Shown here: positions 42,372 through 51,574 of the stretch, in pieces
Numbering within the stretch: the first letter of the stretch is position 1
How the letters are laid out: the number at the start of each line of letters is the position of its first letter
Source: Pseudomonadota bacterium
GTDB taxonomy: Bacteria; Pseudomonadota; Alphaproteobacteria; Sphingomonadales; Sphingomonadaceae
Direction of reading: 5' to 3'
DNA: 64,000 nucleotides
Assembly: GCA_023391375.1 (NCBI GenBank)
Contig: JAEWBB010000024.1
Span: 62,001-126,000, forward strand
Program-made: the position numbers and the translations under genes
Notes under the pieces: generated by a model
The model's input: only the letters and a program-made list of their open reading frames with translations
The model's database searches: none
Told to the model about the DNA's origin: nothing

Positions 42372-42812
42372 TCAGAGCGAGGCGGCCGCGTCCAGTGCCG
42401 TTACGTAACCCTGCGGTCCCTCGCCCTTGATAACGCGCCCGGCGGCATCGCCCGCGAGGTCGGTGTGGCGGAAGGCTTCGCGCGCCTGCGGATCGCTGAT
42501 GTGGACGACGATCACCGGCGTCTCGATCGACAGGATCGCATCGTGCAACGCGACCGAGGTGTGGCCGTACCCGCCGGGGTTAAGGATAACCGCCTTGACG
42601 CCCTCGTCCTCCGCCTCGTGCAGCCAGTCGATCAGGTGTCCCTCATGGTTCGACTGCCGGACATCGACCGCCACGCCCAGTTCGCCCGCGCGGCGGTGCA
42701 GCTTGGCGGCGATGCCGTCGAGCGTCGCCGTGCCGTAGATTTCGGGCTGGCGGCGGCCCAGCCGGTTGAGGTTGGGCCCGTTGAGGACGAGGATCAGCGG
42801 TGGCGAAGCCAT
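42372..42812 (-). CDS. aroQ: 3-dehydroquinate dehydratase, type II
   Basis: The 146-residue protein catalyses the third shikimate step. It has [20 protein letters not shown] with the catalytic tyrosine 26. [16 protein letters not shown] holds the asparagine and histidine of the active site. In the last motif the usual HISN is HISD (residue 107), a conservative change in a normally invariant asparagine. REAFRH follows as expected. It heads an aroQ-accB-accC operon, a common proteobacterial order. The start lies 22 bases from divergent thiS. Confidence 0.95.
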   Translation of the reverse strand: MASPPLILVLNGPNLNRLGRRQPEIYGTATLDGIAAKLHRRAGELGVAVDVRQSNHEGHLIDWLHEAEDEGVKAVILNPGGYGHTSVALHDAILSIETPVIVVHISDPQAREAFRHTDLAGDAAGRVIKGEGPQGYVTALDAAASL

Positions 42813-42834
42813 GGAGAACGCCTATATGGGCGCC

Positions 42835-43050
42835 ATGAGCGCGGGCCAAGTCACCATCCGGCTGAACGGCGAGGAGCGGCGGATCGCCGCCGGCTCGTCG
42901 ATCGCGGCCATGCTGTCGGCCATCGGGCTCGACCCGGCCAAGGTCGCGGTCGAGCGCAACCGCACCATCGTCCCGCGCTCGACGCTGGGCGAGGTCGCGG
43001 TCGAGGACGGCGACGCGTTCGAGATCGTTCATTTCGTAGGCGGGGGTTGA
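42835..43050 (+). CDS. thiS: sulfur carrier protein ThiS
   Basis: The 71-residue ubiquitin-like protein has VTIRLNGEERRIAAGSSIAAML and ends EIVHFVGGG. The C-terminal glycines are adenylated and thiocarboxylated to carry sulfur for the thiamine thiazole. The last residue gives GGG instead of GG, so processing of the final glycine may be needed. In-frame ATGs at 42811 and 42766 are too far upstream (the latter inside aroQ). It is directly followed by thiG. Confidence 0.93.
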   Translation: MSAGQVTIRLNGEERRIAAGSSIAAMLSAIGLDPAKVAVERNRTIVPRSTLGEVAVEDGDAFEIVHFVGGG

Positions 43051-43824
43051 GTGTTGGCGGATACCTGGACTGTTGCAGGGCGCACCTTTTCGTCGCGCCT
43101 GATCGTCGGCACCGGCAAGTATAAGGATTTTGCCGAAAACGCCGCCGCGCTCGAGGCGTCGGGGGCGGAGATCGTGACCGTTGCGGTGCGCCGGGTGAAC
43201 GTCAGCGACCCGACCCAGCCGGTGCTGCAAGACTTCATCGACCCCAAGAAGGTCACCTACCTGCCCAATACCGCCGGCTGCTTCACCGCCGACGATGCCA
43301 TCCGCACACTCCGCCTGGCGCGCGAGGCGGGGGGCTGGGACCTTGTGAAGCTGGAGGTGCTGGGCGAGGCGCGCACCCTTTACCCCAACATGAAGGAAAC
43401 GCTGGTGGCGACCGAGGTGCTGGCCAAGGAAGGCTTCCACCCGATGGTCTACTGCGTCGACGATCCGATCGCCGCGAAACAGCTCGAGGATGCGGGCGCG
43501 GTGGCGATCATGCCGCTGGGCGCGCCGATCGGCTCCGGCCTCGGCATCCAGAACCGCGTCACTATCCGCCTGATCGTCGAGGGCGCCAAGGTGCCGGTGC
43601 TGGTCGATGCCGGTGTCGGCACGGCGAGCGACGCGGCGGTGGCGATGGAACTGGGCTGCGACGGCGTGCTGATGAACACTGCCATCGCCGAGGCCAAGGA
43701 CCCGGTCCGCATGGCCCGCGCGATGCGGCTCGCGGTCGAGGCCGGGCGGGACGCCTACCTGGCGGGCCGCATGGCGACGCGCAAATATGCCGACCCCTCG
43801 AGCCCGCTGGCCGGCCTGATCTGA
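43051..43824 (+). CDS. thiG: thiazole synthase ThiG
   Basis: The 257-residue protein starts with GTG immediately after the thiS stop. It has the ThiG motifs [15 protein letters not shown], then [17 protein letters not shown] with the Schiff-base lysine, and [27 protein letters not shown] with [11 protein letters not shown]. ThiG combines ThiS-thiocarboxylate, deoxyxylulose phosphate and dehydroglycine into the thiazole ring. The rest of the thi pathway is not in the window. Confidence 0.97.
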   Translation: MLADTWTVAGRTFSSRLIVGTGKYKDFAENAAALEASGAEIVTVAVRRVNVSDPTQPVLQDFIDPKKVTYLPNTAGCFTADDAIRTLRLAREAGGWDLVKLEVLGEARTLYPNMKETLVATEVLAKEGFHPMVYCVDDPIAAKQLEDAGAVAIMPLGAPIGSGLGIQNRVTIRLIVEGAKVPVLVDAGVGTASDAAVAMELGCDGVLMNTAIAEAKDPVRMARAMRLAVEAGRDAYLAGRMATRKYADPSSPLAGLI

Positions 43825-44480
43825 TGGACCCATCGCCGCGAGCGGCGGTGGACGAGACGCTGCGGCTGATCGCGGCGGAGTTGAGCGAGTACGGTTTCGA
43901 GATGGGCGCGCATCTGGTACTTCGGGCGCGCAAGGGTGACGACAGCTGGATCGTCCGGACGCAGACCAACAAATGGAACCGGCGCGACGTTCAGGCCTGG
44001 TTCTCGCTCAGCGCCTGGTATGAATCGAAAGCGCTAGCGGCGTGGCGCAAGGCGACATTCCCGGGTCGCCCCCGCAACGTCACCCAATTCGATCGGGTCG
44101 CGGCCACCCGGCAGATCAAGTTTCCCGGGACGCCGCACCAGGTGCGCTGGGATGTGATCGACTCCACGGCCCGCCCGGCGGTGGCACGCGAAGCGGCGGC
44201 GATCATTCGGGCCGACATTATTCCCTGGTTCGAGGCGATGGCCGATCCGGTCCGGTCGCTCGACGATCTGCTGACGGGTTTCAGCAGTGTCCGATCGATC
44301 CATTATGCGCTGTCAGCCGGCCACGCCGACGCGGTGAAGCACAAGCTGGCGTCCCTCGTTCGATCGAATGAGCGTTTCGCAGCCGCGATGACGCGGCTCA
44401 AGGCGGACCCGACGGATCGGATCAAGGGGAATGCATACGACGACGTCGTTCTCTTCGCCCTCGAACACAGCCTCGCCTGA
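43824..44480 (+). CDS. hypothetical protein, DUF4304-like
   Basis: The 218-residue protein starts at an ATG sharing a base with the thiG stop. No domain is certain. The build, with GAHLVLRARKGDDSWIVRTQTNKWNRRD, a middle WYESKALAAWRK and IIPWFEAMADPVRSLDDLL, resembles DUF4304-type proteins of unknown role. It is soluble and rich in arginine and alanine. The overlap suggests co-transcription with thiG, but a link with thiamine is only a guess. Confidence 0.65.
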   Translation: MDPSPRAAVDETLRLIAAELSEYGFEMGAHLVLRARKGDDSWIVRTQTNKWNRRDVQAWFSLSAWYESKALAAWRKATFPGRPRNVTQFDRVAATRQIKFPGTPHQVRWDVIDSTARPAVAREAAAIIRADIIPWFEAMADPVRSLDDLLTGFSSVRSIHYALSAGHADAVKHKLASLVRSNERFAAAMTRLKADPTDRIKGNAYDDVVLFALEHSLA

Positions 44481-44575
44481 TCGCGATGAGCCGAGTCCGG
44501 CTGCGGTGAGGTGAGCAACGCCGTCCCTCCTCGCCCGTTGATCCGACATACCCCAACCCGAAACGGAGGACCGCC

Positions 44576-44758
44576 ATGGGCGAGCTCAAGGAAGAGATTA
44601 AAGGCAACACCAATGAAGCAATCGGCAAGGTCAAGGAAGTGACTGGCGACGCGACGGACAACGCCAGCCTCGAAAGCGAAGGCAAGATGCAGCAGGACAA
44701 GGGTGAACTGCAGGAAAACAAGGGCGAGATGGAAGGCGCCGTCGGCAACGACGTCTAA
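44576..44758 (+). CDS. CsbD-like stress protein
   Basis: The 60-residue acidic, helical protein has the CsbD pattern: EEIKGNTNEAIGKVKEVTGD followed by a repeat-like EGKMQQDKGELQENKGEM. CsbD-family genes are general-stress genes (sigma-B or EcfG controlled); function is unknown. CGGAGG precedes the ATG at ideal distance. The gene ends at a strong terminator. Upstream, 44481-44575 holds its promoter; no clear boxes stand out. Confidence 0.92.
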   Translation: MGELKEEIKGNTNEAIGKVKEVTGDATDNASLESEGKMQQDKGELQENKGEMEGAVGNDV

Positions 44759-44783
44759 GCGCATCGCCTCTGCTGAAACGGAA

Positions 44784-44811
44784 AAGGGCCGCGTTCGCGC
44801 GGCCCTTTTTT
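44784..44811 (+). terminator. intrinsic terminator after csbD-like gene
   Basis: GGGCCGCG (44786-44793) and CGCGGCCC (44798-44805) pair around the stable tetraloop TTCG. Six T residues follow. Confidence 0.95.
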
Positions 44812-44870
44812 GTGTCCGTTCCGGACAATTCGGCTGGGATGTGAAAGGCTTGGTCGTTCGTTATCCCTGC

Positions 44871-45032
44871 ATGGTGAAGCTCGCCAAACGAGATGTGCGT
44901 CCACCGCGCGGCAGTTTCCATGATCTGGCAAGGCAGGTCGATCGCTATTTCAGCGGGCGCTGCCCGACCATCCGCACCCGCCCGGTCCACCGCTTCGTCG
45001 CGGTCGAGGATCCGGAGGAAGAAAACGCCTAG
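44871..45032 (+). CDS. hypothetical 53-residue basic protein
   Basis: The frame starts MVKLAKRDVRPPRGSFHDLA and ends EDPEEENA, with the stop overlapping the convergent ThDP enzyme stop by four bases. It is rich in arginine with a RYFSGRCPTIRTRP segment. No family is recognised. The reading frame continues upstream without a stop, but that part overlaps the csbD terminator. It could be a genuine small gene; evidence is limited to frame and composition. Confidence 0.45.
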   Translation: MVKLAKRDVRPPRGSFHDLARQVDRYFSGRCPTIRTRPVHRFVAVEDPEEENA

Positions 45033-46681
45033 CGTTTGCGGAGCGCGTCGATGGTCGTCTGGTTGGTGATGACATTGACGTCGGTGACGCAGTGGATCAG
45101 CCGGATGCCCTTGCGTGTCATCGCCGCGTCGAGCGCCGGCTTGAAGCTTTTCGTCTCCTCGACACGAACGGCCCAGCCGCCATAGGCTTCGGCCAGTTTC
45201 ACGAAGTCGGGATTGGCGAGCGTGGTCGCCGAGAGTCGCGCGGGGTAGTCGCGCTCCTGGTGCATGCGAATCGTGCCATAAGCGCCGTTGTCGACGAGGA
45301 CGACCATCAGGTCTGCGCCATATTGCGCCGCGGTCGCTAGCTCTTGGCCGTTCATCAGGAAATCGCCGTCACCGGCGACGCACACCACCGGTCGGTCCTT
45401 GAACCGCAGCGCCGCGGCAACGGCGGCGGGCAGGCCGTAACCCATTGTCCCACTGGTCGGCGCCAGCTGTGTCGGTTGCGGCCCATAGCGCCAGTAACGG
45501 TGCCACCAGCCGGAGAAATTGCCGGCGCCGTTGCAGATGATCGTATCGTGGGGCAGCGCCTCGCGCATCGCCTCGACGCACGGCCCGAGGTCGAGCTCGA
45601 CGCCCTCGCGCGCCTTCGGCGTCGACCAGTCGAGCCACTCCTTGTGCGCTTCCTCGCCGGCCGAGAAGCGGACGAGATCGGGGTCGGCCCACTCGTCCAG
45701 CATCTGCGCGAATTCGGTCATGTCGGCGCAGATCGGCAGGTCGGCATGATAGACCCGGCCCAGCTCGTTCGGGTCCGGGTGGACATGGACGACGATCTGG
45801 TCGGGATGGTCGGGGGTCACCAGCTTGTAGCCATCGGTCGTGCTCTCGCCAAGGCGCGCACCGACTACGATCAGCAAGTCCGCCTCGCGCACGCGCTGCT
45901 GCAGCTTGGGATTGGGGCCATAGCCGAGCTGGCCGGCGTAGACGCCGCACCGATTGTCCAGCGCGTCCTGCCGCCGGAAAGCGGCGGCGACCGGAATGCC
46001 GTGGCGCAGCGCGAAATTGGCGAAATGATGCCCGGCACACGGGTCCCAGCCGGCGCCGCCGACGATCGCCACCGGGTCGGTCGCGTCCTTCAGCAGCGCG
46101 AACATCGCCTCGATCGCGCCGGGGTCAGGCGTCTGCGCGACATCGGGCACGCGCGGCCGGTCGGCGGACTCGACTTCGTCCCGCAGCATGTCCTCGGGGA
46201 TCGCCAGCACGACCGGACCCGGCCGTCCGCTCATCGCCACCCGCCAGGCGCGGGCGACATATTCGGGGATGCGGCGCGCATCGTCGATCCGCGCCGCCCA
46301 TTTCGCGACCGGCGCGAAGAACGCCGCCATGTCGATTTCCTGGAAACCTTCGCGGTCGCGGTCGGCGCGGTCGAGGTCGCCGACGAACAGGATCATCGGC
46401 GTCGAATCCTGGAACGCGACATGGACGCCGCCGCTGGCATTGGTCGCGCCCGGGCCGCGGGTGACGAAGGCCACGCCCGGCCGTCCGGTCATCTTGCCGT
46501 CGGCGTCGGCCATGTAGGCGACCCCGCCTTCCTGCCGGCACACCACCGTCTCAATCTCACTCGCGTCATGCAACGCGTCGAGCACGGCAAGGAAGCTCTC
46601 GCCTGGGACGGTGAAAATCCGCTCGCATCCTTGGATGCGAAGCTGGTCGACAAGGATCTGGCCGCCGGTGCGTTGGGTCAT
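45029..46681 (-). CDS. thiamine diphosphate-dependent enzyme, acetolactate synthase-like
   Basis: The 550-residue protein has all three domains of the family. The N-terminal pyrimidine domain has ERIFTVPGESFLAVLDAL with the catalytic glutamate. The central domain has DPVAIVGGAGWDP. The C-terminal ThDP-Mg motif is GDGDFLMNGQELATAAQYGADLMVVLVDN in two pieces. It differs from biosynthetic IlvB, as it is shorter and lacks an IlvN partner. Catabolic acetolactate synthase, benzoylformate decarboxylase-like or oxalyl-type activities are possible. It is followed upstream by the aldehyde dehydrogenase gene, which could use its product. Confidence 0.85.
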   Translation of the reverse strand: MTQRTGGQILVDQLRIQGCERIFTVPGESFLAVLDALHDASEIETVVCRQEGGVAYMADADGKMTGRPGVAFVTRGPGATNASGGVHVAFQDSTPMILFVGDLDRADRDREGFQEIDMAAFFAPVAKWAARIDDARRIPEYVARAWRVAMSGRPGPVVLAIPEDMLRDEVESADRPRVPDVAQTPDPGAIEAMFALLKDATDPVAIVGGAGWDPCAGHHFANFALRHGIPVAAAFRRQDALDNRCGVYAGQLGYGPNPKLQQRVREADLLIVVGARLGESTTDGYKLVTPDHPDQIVVHVHPDPNELGRVYHADLPICADMTEFAQMLDEWADPDLVRFSAGEEAHKEWLDWSTPKAREGVELDLGPCVEAMREALPHDTIICNGAGNFSGWWHRYWRYGPQPTQLAPTSGTMGYGLPAAVAAALRFKDRPVVCVAGDGDFLMNGQELATAAQYGADLMVVLVDNGAYGTIRMHQERDYPARLSATTLANPDFVKLAEAYGGWAVRVEETKSFKPALDAAMTRKGIRLIHCVTDVNVITNQTTIDALRKR

Positions 46682-46723
46682 GTGTGGGGCCTTAGAGCGT
46701 TCGGGTCCCCTTCGGAAAGGGGG

Positions 46724-48151
46724 TCAGGCCTGGTGGATCGCTTTGACGACCTGGTAGGTCTCGAGGCCTTCCTTGCCACCTTCACTGCCGAAGCCGCTGT
46801 CTTTCACGCCGCCGAACGGGGCGTCAGCCGTAGAGATGGCGAAGGTGTTGATGCCGACCATCCCGCTTTCGATCGCGTCGCCGAGGAGGTTGGCGCGGCG
46901 GCCGTTTTCGGTGAAGGCGAACGCCGCAAGGCCGAACGGCAGGCGGTTGGCCTGCTGGATCGCCTCGTCGAAATCGGAGAAGCGCGCCGTCACCGCGACC
47001 GGGCCGAACGGCTCCTCGTTCATGATCCGCGCGTCCGTGGGCACATCGCCGAGCAGCGTCGGCTGGAAGAAGAAGCCGCTATTCCCGCTATGGCCGCCGG
47101 CAAGCACCTTGGCGCCGTGCGCCTCGGCGTCACCAACCAGCTCGGCAATCGCGTCGGGGCGGCGGCCGTTGGCCAGCGGGCCCATCTTGGTATCCGCTTC
47201 GAGGCCGTTGCCGACCTTCACCTTGGCGGTGCGTTCGGCGAACCCCTTCAGGAACGCGTCGTAGATCGCGTCCTGGACATAGAAACGCGTCGGCGAGACG
47301 CAAACCTGCCCGGCGTTGCGGAATTTCTGCGGCACGACCATGTCGAGCGTCTTGTCGAGGTCGCAATCGTCGAAGATCAGCACCGGCGCATGGCCGCCAA
47401 GCTCCAGCGTGATACGCTTCATGTCGTCCGACGCGAGCTTCATGAGATGCTTGCCGACCGGCACCGAGCCGGTGAAGCTGACCTTGCGAATGATCGAGGA
47501 CCCGATCAGCGTCCGGCTGACGAGGTCGGCGTCGCCGTGCACCAGCTGCGCCACGCCCTTGGGGATGCCGGCCTCGTCCAGCGCCCTGAACAGTTCGCCG
47601 GTGCAGCCGGGCGTTTCCTGCGGCGGGCGGCTGATCACCGGGCAGCCGGCGGCAAGCGCGGCGGCGACCTTCTTGGCGAGCAAATAGATCGGGAAATTCC
47701 ACGGCGTGAAGGTCGCGGTCGGCCCCACCGGCTGACGGATCACGATCGAGCGCTGGCCGGTGGGGCGGACCAGCGTGCGGCCATAGTCGCGCTTGATCTC
47801 CTCGGCGTACCAGCTGAATATCGACGCCGATCCCAGCACTTCCAGCCGGGCCTCGCCGACCGGCTTGCCCTGCTCCTGCGTCAGGATGGCGGCGATATGG
47901 TCGGCGCGCTCCTTCAGCAGGTCGGCGGTTTTGTGCAGGATGGCCGCGCGCTTCTCGACGTCGGTCGCCTTCCATGCCGGCCAGGCCCGGTTCGCGGCGG
48001 CCAGCGCTTCCTCGAGGTCGGCCTTCGTGGCCATCGGCAGGTCGGCGATGCCGCTGCCACTGACGGGGTTGACGACTTCATGCGTGTCGCGGCCTTCGCC
48101 CGAGCGCCAGCTGCCGTCGATGAAGAGTTTGAGGTCGGTGTCGTAGCTCAT
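46724..48151 (-). CDS. NAD(P)-dependent aldehyde dehydrogenase, succinate-semialdehyde type
   Basis: The 475-residue protein has FTPWNFPIYLLAKKVAAALAAGC near 155-177, and FTGSVPVGKHLMKLA. The catalytic glutamate lies in LELGGHAPVLIFDD and the catalytic cysteine in NAGQVCVSPTRFYV. The cofactor lysine usual in the VVKP motif is arginine here (VISRPPQETPG). Family assignment (GabD-like) is by overall pattern; substrate remains open. The start is ATG 48151. It lies upstream of the ThDP enzyme with 42 bases between, a plausible pair in carbonyl metabolism. Confidence 0.87.
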   Translation of the reverse strand: MSYDTDLKLFIDGSWRSGEGRDTHEVVNPVSGSGIADLPMATKADLEEALAAANRAWPAWKATDVEKRAAILHKTADLLKERADHIAAILTQEQGKPVGEARLEVLGSASIFSWYAEEIKRDYGRTLVRPTGQRSIVIRQPVGPTATFTPWNFPIYLLAKKVAAALAAGCPVISRPPQETPGCTGELFRALDEAGIPKGVAQLVHGDADLVSRTLIGSSIIRKVSFTGSVPVGKHLMKLASDDMKRITLELGGHAPVLIFDDCDLDKTLDMVVPQKFRNAGQVCVSPTRFYVQDAIYDAFLKGFAERTAKVKVGNGLEADTKMGPLANGRRPDAIAELVGDAEAHGAKVLAGGHSGNSGFFFQPTLLGDVPTDARIMNEEPFGPVAVTARFSDFDEAIQQANRLPFGLAAFAFTENGRRANLLGDAIESGMVGINTFAISTADAPFGGVKDSGFGSEGGKEGLETYQVVKAIHQA

Positions 48152-48240
48152 GGGCTTGCAGATAGGCCGCGACGGCGGCGCTTCCAACCCCGCAGGCCGA
48201 CCTTTTGCGTATCGGCCATCGCTCGCCTACCGAACGGGGC

Positions 48241-48954
48241 ATGACCCCGCCCCAAGCCGCGCTCGACGACCTCCCCGACCTCTTCTCGAACGTCGAGACG
48301 GTCCACATCGCGGGGATGGTGACCGCCGAGGCCGATCGCCTGGCGGACCTCACCATCGACGCCATCCGGACGATAGACCCCGCGACGGGCGTCGTCGGCG
48401 GCCTTGGCGCGGCGTGCTGGGCCGCGGTGGACACGCAAACCGAACCCTTGCCCTTGTCCATCGGTCTAGCTTTTCGCCGCTCCGAGGCCCAACCCGCCGT
48501 GCTGGTCGGTTCCATGGAACGCTGGCCTCGGAACGACGCGGCGGAGGCGCGGGCAAGGGCGCTGATGCAGGCCGGTGAGGCGGCCATGGCGCCCGACCAC
48601 CTCGTGCGTTTCCAGTCCCGCGAACGCAGGCTGCGCCGCTTTCCCGACGGCCTGCGCACCGCCGCGCGCCGCGAACAACGCAAGCTTTCCATCGACGGGA
48701 TCGAGCTCTTCCGCGCCTTGTTCGAGGGCGACTATGGCGCGGCCGGTCCGGACGCACGGCGGCTGGCGCAGGCCATGGTCCTCCTCCGCTTCTGCGAAGC
48801 TGTCGAATGCGCTCTTTCTGCCGAGGCCGTCGACCGGGACGTCATCCTCTATGTCGATGCGGCGGAGTGGCCGTACGAGTCCGGCGACCTCGACTTTGCT
48901 CCCAGCATCAACCGCCTCCTGCAGGGAGACGGAACGCTTGTGCCGGTCGACTGA
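48241..48954 (+). CDS. hypothetical soluble protein
   Basis: The 237-residue protein starts MTPPQAALDDLPDLFSN. I recognise no family. It has a hydrophobic core segment VVGGLGAACWAAVDTQ, then an arginine-rich middle (LVRFQSRERRLRRFPDG, RTAARREQRK) and an acidic C-terminus (YVDAAEWPYESGDLDFAPS). The frame continues upstream to 48205, but the region overlaps the start of the aldehyde dehydrogenase. It is divergent from that gene. Confidence 0.6.
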   Translation: MTPPQAALDDLPDLFSNVETVHIAGMVTAEADRLADLTIDAIRTIDPATGVVGGLGAACWAAVDTQTEPLPLSIGLAFRRSEAQPAVLVGSMERWPRNDAAEARARALMQAGEAAMAPDHLVRFQSRERRLRRFPDGLRTAARREQRKLSIDGIELFRALFEGDYGAAGPDARRLAQAMVLLRFCEAVECALSAEAVDRDVILYVDAAEWPYESGDLDFAPSINRLLQGDGTLVPVD

Positions 48955-49011
48955 TGCCTGTCTTGAAGCGGTCAGCCGCGCTCGCTACGGCTGCGTCAAA
49001 GGAGAAGAGCC

Positions 49012-49314
49012 ATGACGAAGTCGGAACTGGTCGCGAAAATGAACGATGCCGGCGCTTATCTGCCCGGCAAGAAGATTAAGATCGACTTCGGCGGCGACGA
49101 GGGCACGGTGATGCTCGACGGCACAACCAACAGCGTGACCGAGGGCAACGGCGATGCCGACACGACCATCAAGGTCTCGTGGGCCGACTGGGAAGCGCTG
49201 TCGGCCGGCCAGCTCGACGGCATGACTGCCTTCATGACCGGCAAGCTCAAGGTCGAGGGCGACATGTCGAACGCGATGCAATTGCAGGGCGTGCTGTCGA
49301 AGCTCCGCGGCTGA
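49012..49314 (+). CDS. SCP2 sterol-binding domain protein
   Basis: The 100-residue protein has the SCP-2-like core KKIKIDFGGDEGTVMLDG, TTIKVSWADWEALSAGQLD and the end AFMTGKLKVEGDMSNAMQLQGVLSKL. Such single-domain proteins bind hydrophobic ligands (fatty acyl-CoA, sterol-like lipids). AAAGGAGAAG precedes the ATG. It is the first of a plus-strand run leading to the CoA-transferase genes, which fits a role in lipid or acyl-CoA turnover. Confidence 0.93.
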   Translation: MTKSELVAKMNDAGAYLPGKKIKIDFGGDEGTVMLDGTTNSVTEGNGDADTTIKVSWADWEALSAGQLDGMTAFMTGKLKVEGDMSNAMQLQGVLSKLRG

Positions 49315-49338
49315 TCCGGCAGGGGTGAGGAGAGGGAG

Positions 49339-49929
49339 ATGAAGTCGACGTTCCTGGCGACCCTCGCGCTCCTCCTCGCCGCTTGCGGGTCGACCGATAC
49401 GGCCGCGCCGCCCGTCGCCAACGAGGCGGCGTCGGTGGAAACGACGGTCAATGACGTTGCGCCTGCGCCAAGCGCGCCCGCGGGAGATCCGCGCCGCGCC
49501 GAGATTATCAATGCTGTGGTCAAGGCGGTCGGCGAGGTCGACGCCGGCGCCCGCACCGCCATCCGCTTCGCCGATATCGGCGGCGACGATCGCGAAGAGG
49601 CACTCGTCTACCTGGTCGATTCCGGCCGGTGCGGCTCCGGCGGTTGCTCGCTCATCATCCTGACGCCGTCGGGCAAGGGCTGGCGCAGCATTGGCCAGAC
49701 GTCGGTCACCCAACTACCGGTGCATCGCCTGCTGACCCGCAAGGACGGCTGGAACGACCTTGCGGTCGGGATCGGCGGCGGCGGCGGGCCGTCGGGGACG
49801 GCACTGCTCCGCTTCGCCAACGGCCGCTACCCGTCCAACCCGTCGGTCCAGCCGATCCTCAACCGCCTTCCCGAAGGCGCTCGAGAACTGATCCCCGACA
49901 ATGACGACGCGCTGACCCCGGCGCGCTAG
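49339..49929 (+). CDS. hypothetical lipoprotein
   Basis: The 196-residue protein has a signal MKSTFLATLALLLAACGS with the lipobox LLAAC at residues 12-16. A threonine/alanine-rich linker follows. The globular part (AEIINAVVKAVGEVDAGART, DREEALVYLVDSGRCGSGGCSLIIL) resembles a fold seen in small periplasmic proteins, but I cannot name it. GGAGAGGGAG precedes the ATG. It sits 25 bases after the SCP2 gene. Confidence 0.7.
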   Translation: MKSTFLATLALLLAACGSTDTAAPPVANEAASVETTVNDVAPAPSAPAGDPRRAEIINAVVKAVGEVDAGARTAIRFADIGGDDREEALVYLVDSGRCGSGGCSLIILTPSGKGWRSIGQTSVTQLPVHRLLTRKDGWNDLAVGIGGGGGPSGTALLRFANGRYPSNPSVQPILNRLPEGARELIPDNDDALTPAR

Positions 49930-49982
49930 GTTGACCGCCCGCGCGTCGACGCCCTAGGGCTCGGCTCCCAACAGGAGGGTTC

Positions 49983-50690
49983 ATGGCCAACAAGATTTAC
50001 GCCGACGCTTCTTCCGCGCTGGAAGGGCTGCTGTTCGACGGCATGACCATCGCCGCTGGCGGGTTCGGCCTGTGCGGCATCCCCGAACGGCTGATCGACG
50101 CGATCGTCGCCTCCGGGGTCAAGGATTTGACCATCGCCTCCAACAATGCCGGCATCGACAACGAAGGCCTCGGCAAGCTGCTGCGCACGCGGCAGGTGAA
50201 GAAGATGATCTCGTCCTACGTCGGCGAGAACAAGGAATTCGAGCGGCAATTCCTGGCCGGCGAGCTCGAGGTCGAGTTTTGCCCGCAGGGCACGCTGGCC
50301 GAACGCATGCGCGCCGGCGGCGCGGGCATCCCCGGCTTCTTCACCAAGACGGGCGTCGGCACGAAGGTCGCCGAGGGCAAGGAAGTGAAGAGCTTCGACG
50401 GCGAGGATTATATCCTCGAGCGCGGCATCCGCGCCGACCTCGCCATCATCAAGGGCTGGAAGGCGGACGAGGCCGGCAATCTCGTCTTCCGCAAGACCGC
50501 TCGTAACTTCAACGCGCCCGCCGCCACCTGCGGCAAGGTCTGCGTCGCTGAGGTCGAGGAAATCGTTGCGGTCGGTGCGCTCGACGCCGACGCGATCCAC
50601 CTGCCGTCGATTTACGTGAAGCGGATGATCGACGGGTCGCCGTACGACAAGAAGATCGAGTTCACGACCGTGCGGGAGCGCGCTGCGTGA
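49983..50690 (+). CDS. scoA: 3-oxoacid CoA-transferase subunit A
   Basis: The 235-residue protein has MTIAAGGFGLCGIPERLIDAI and GVKDLTIASNNAGIDNEGLGKLL in order. ELEVEFCPQGTLAERMRAGGAGIPGFFT and TYARNFNAPAATCGKV-type segments follow. It transfers CoA from succinyl-CoA to acetoacetate in ketone-body or PHB metabolism together with subunit B. Unusually, subunit B is not next but 1.4 kb downstream, after two lipoprotein genes. CAGGAGG lies before the ATG. Confidence 0.96.
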   Translation: MANKIYADASSALEGLLFDGMTIAAGGFGLCGIPERLIDAIVASGVKDLTIASNNAGIDNEGLGKLLRTRQVKKMISSYVGENKEFERQFLAGELEVEFCPQGTLAERMRAGGAGIPGFFTKTGVGTKVAEGKEVKSFDGEDYILERGIRADLAIIKGWKADEAGNLVFRKTARNFNAPAATCGKVCVAEVEEIVAVGALDADAIHLPSIYVKRMIDGSPYDKKIEFTTVRERAA

Positions 50691-51574
50691 GGTTGCTCGT
50701 CCCGTTCGCCGCGCTGGCGCTGGCCGCCTGCGCCACCGCGGCGCCGGTCACCGTGCCGCCCGGCGCAGCGCCGGTCGTTGCAGTCGATCCGCCCAAGACG
50801 CCGGATGCGCCGGAAGGCGATCGCTGGCTCTACGGTTCCGGCGAAAGCTCCGCGACCTCGCTGCAGGTATATCGCCAGCTGACCGACTATGCGCTCGCCA
50901 AGGCCAGGGCTCGTCCGGCCAGTTCCGTCGTGCTGAAGCCGGACAGCAGCCCGACCGGCAGCGCTCCGCTGGCGTTCGAGCCATGCGGCACCAAGCCGCT
51001 CGCCTTCGTCTTCGACGCCGACGAAACGCTGATCTGGAATATCCCGCCGACCCGCGACTTTGCCGAGATGGGCAAGGACTATGACGGCGACACCTGGAAC
51101 CGCTGGGAAAAGACCGGCGCTGGCCATGCCACTGCCATGCCAGGCGCGGTCGAGGCGCTCGCCTCGCTGCGCAAGGCGGGCATCACGCCGATCGCCAACA
51201 CCAACCGCCTGGCAGAGAACGCCGCCGGCACCGCCGCAACGCTCGAGGCCGCGGGACTCGGAAGCTTCGTCCACGGCCAGACGCTGTTCCTCAAGAACGA
51301 CGATGCGACCGGTTCTTCCAAGGACGCCCGCCGCACGCTGATCGCCTCGCGCTTTTGCGTCATCGGCATGTCGGGCGACCAGCTCGGCGATTTCTCGCAG
51401 GCCTTCAACGTCAAGGGCCTCGGCATCGCCGCGCGCAAGGCGGCGGCCTTCACCGGCCCGGCCTCGGCCCTTTGGGGTCGCGGCTGGTTCCTCCAGGTCA
51501 ACCCGACCTATGGTCCCGCGCTCGACGGCGGCCACGACTATGACGCGATTTACGGGAAGGACGATTGGCAATGA
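50687..51574 (+). CDS. HAD-type acid phosphatase lipoprotein (class C, P4-like)
   Basis: The 295-residue protein begins with a GTG overlapping the scoA stop. It has a lipobox LALAAC (cysteine 15). The HAD motif I is FVFDADETLIWN with aspartates 110 and 112. The layout (TDYALAKA, then WNRWEKTGAGHATAMPGAVEAL, then ITPIANTNRL) matches HAD subfamily IIIB acid phosphatases such as e(P4) and 5'-nucleotidases. It should dephosphorylate nucleotides or phosphomonoesters at the cell surface. Its stop overlaps the next gene. Confidence 0.9.
   Translation: MRLLVPFAALALAACATAAPVTVPPGAAPVVAVDPPKTPDAPEGDRWLYGSGESSATSLQVYRQLTDYALAKARARPASSVVLKPDSSPTGSAPLAFEPCGTKPLAFVFDADETLIWNIPPTRDFAEMGKDYDGDTWNRWEKTGAGHATAMPGAVEALASLRKAGITPIANTNRLAENAAGTAATLEAAGLGSFVHGQTLFLKNDDATGSSKDARRTLIASRFCVIGMSGDQLGDFSQAFNVKGLGIAARKAAAFTGPASALWGRGWFLQVNPTYGPALDGGHDYDAIYGKDDWQ

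Noticed and set aside
45344..48244. A 966-codon plus-strand frame across the ThDP enzyme and aldehyde dehydrogenase
   Set aside because: It is antisense to two well-conserved enzymes and has no domain.
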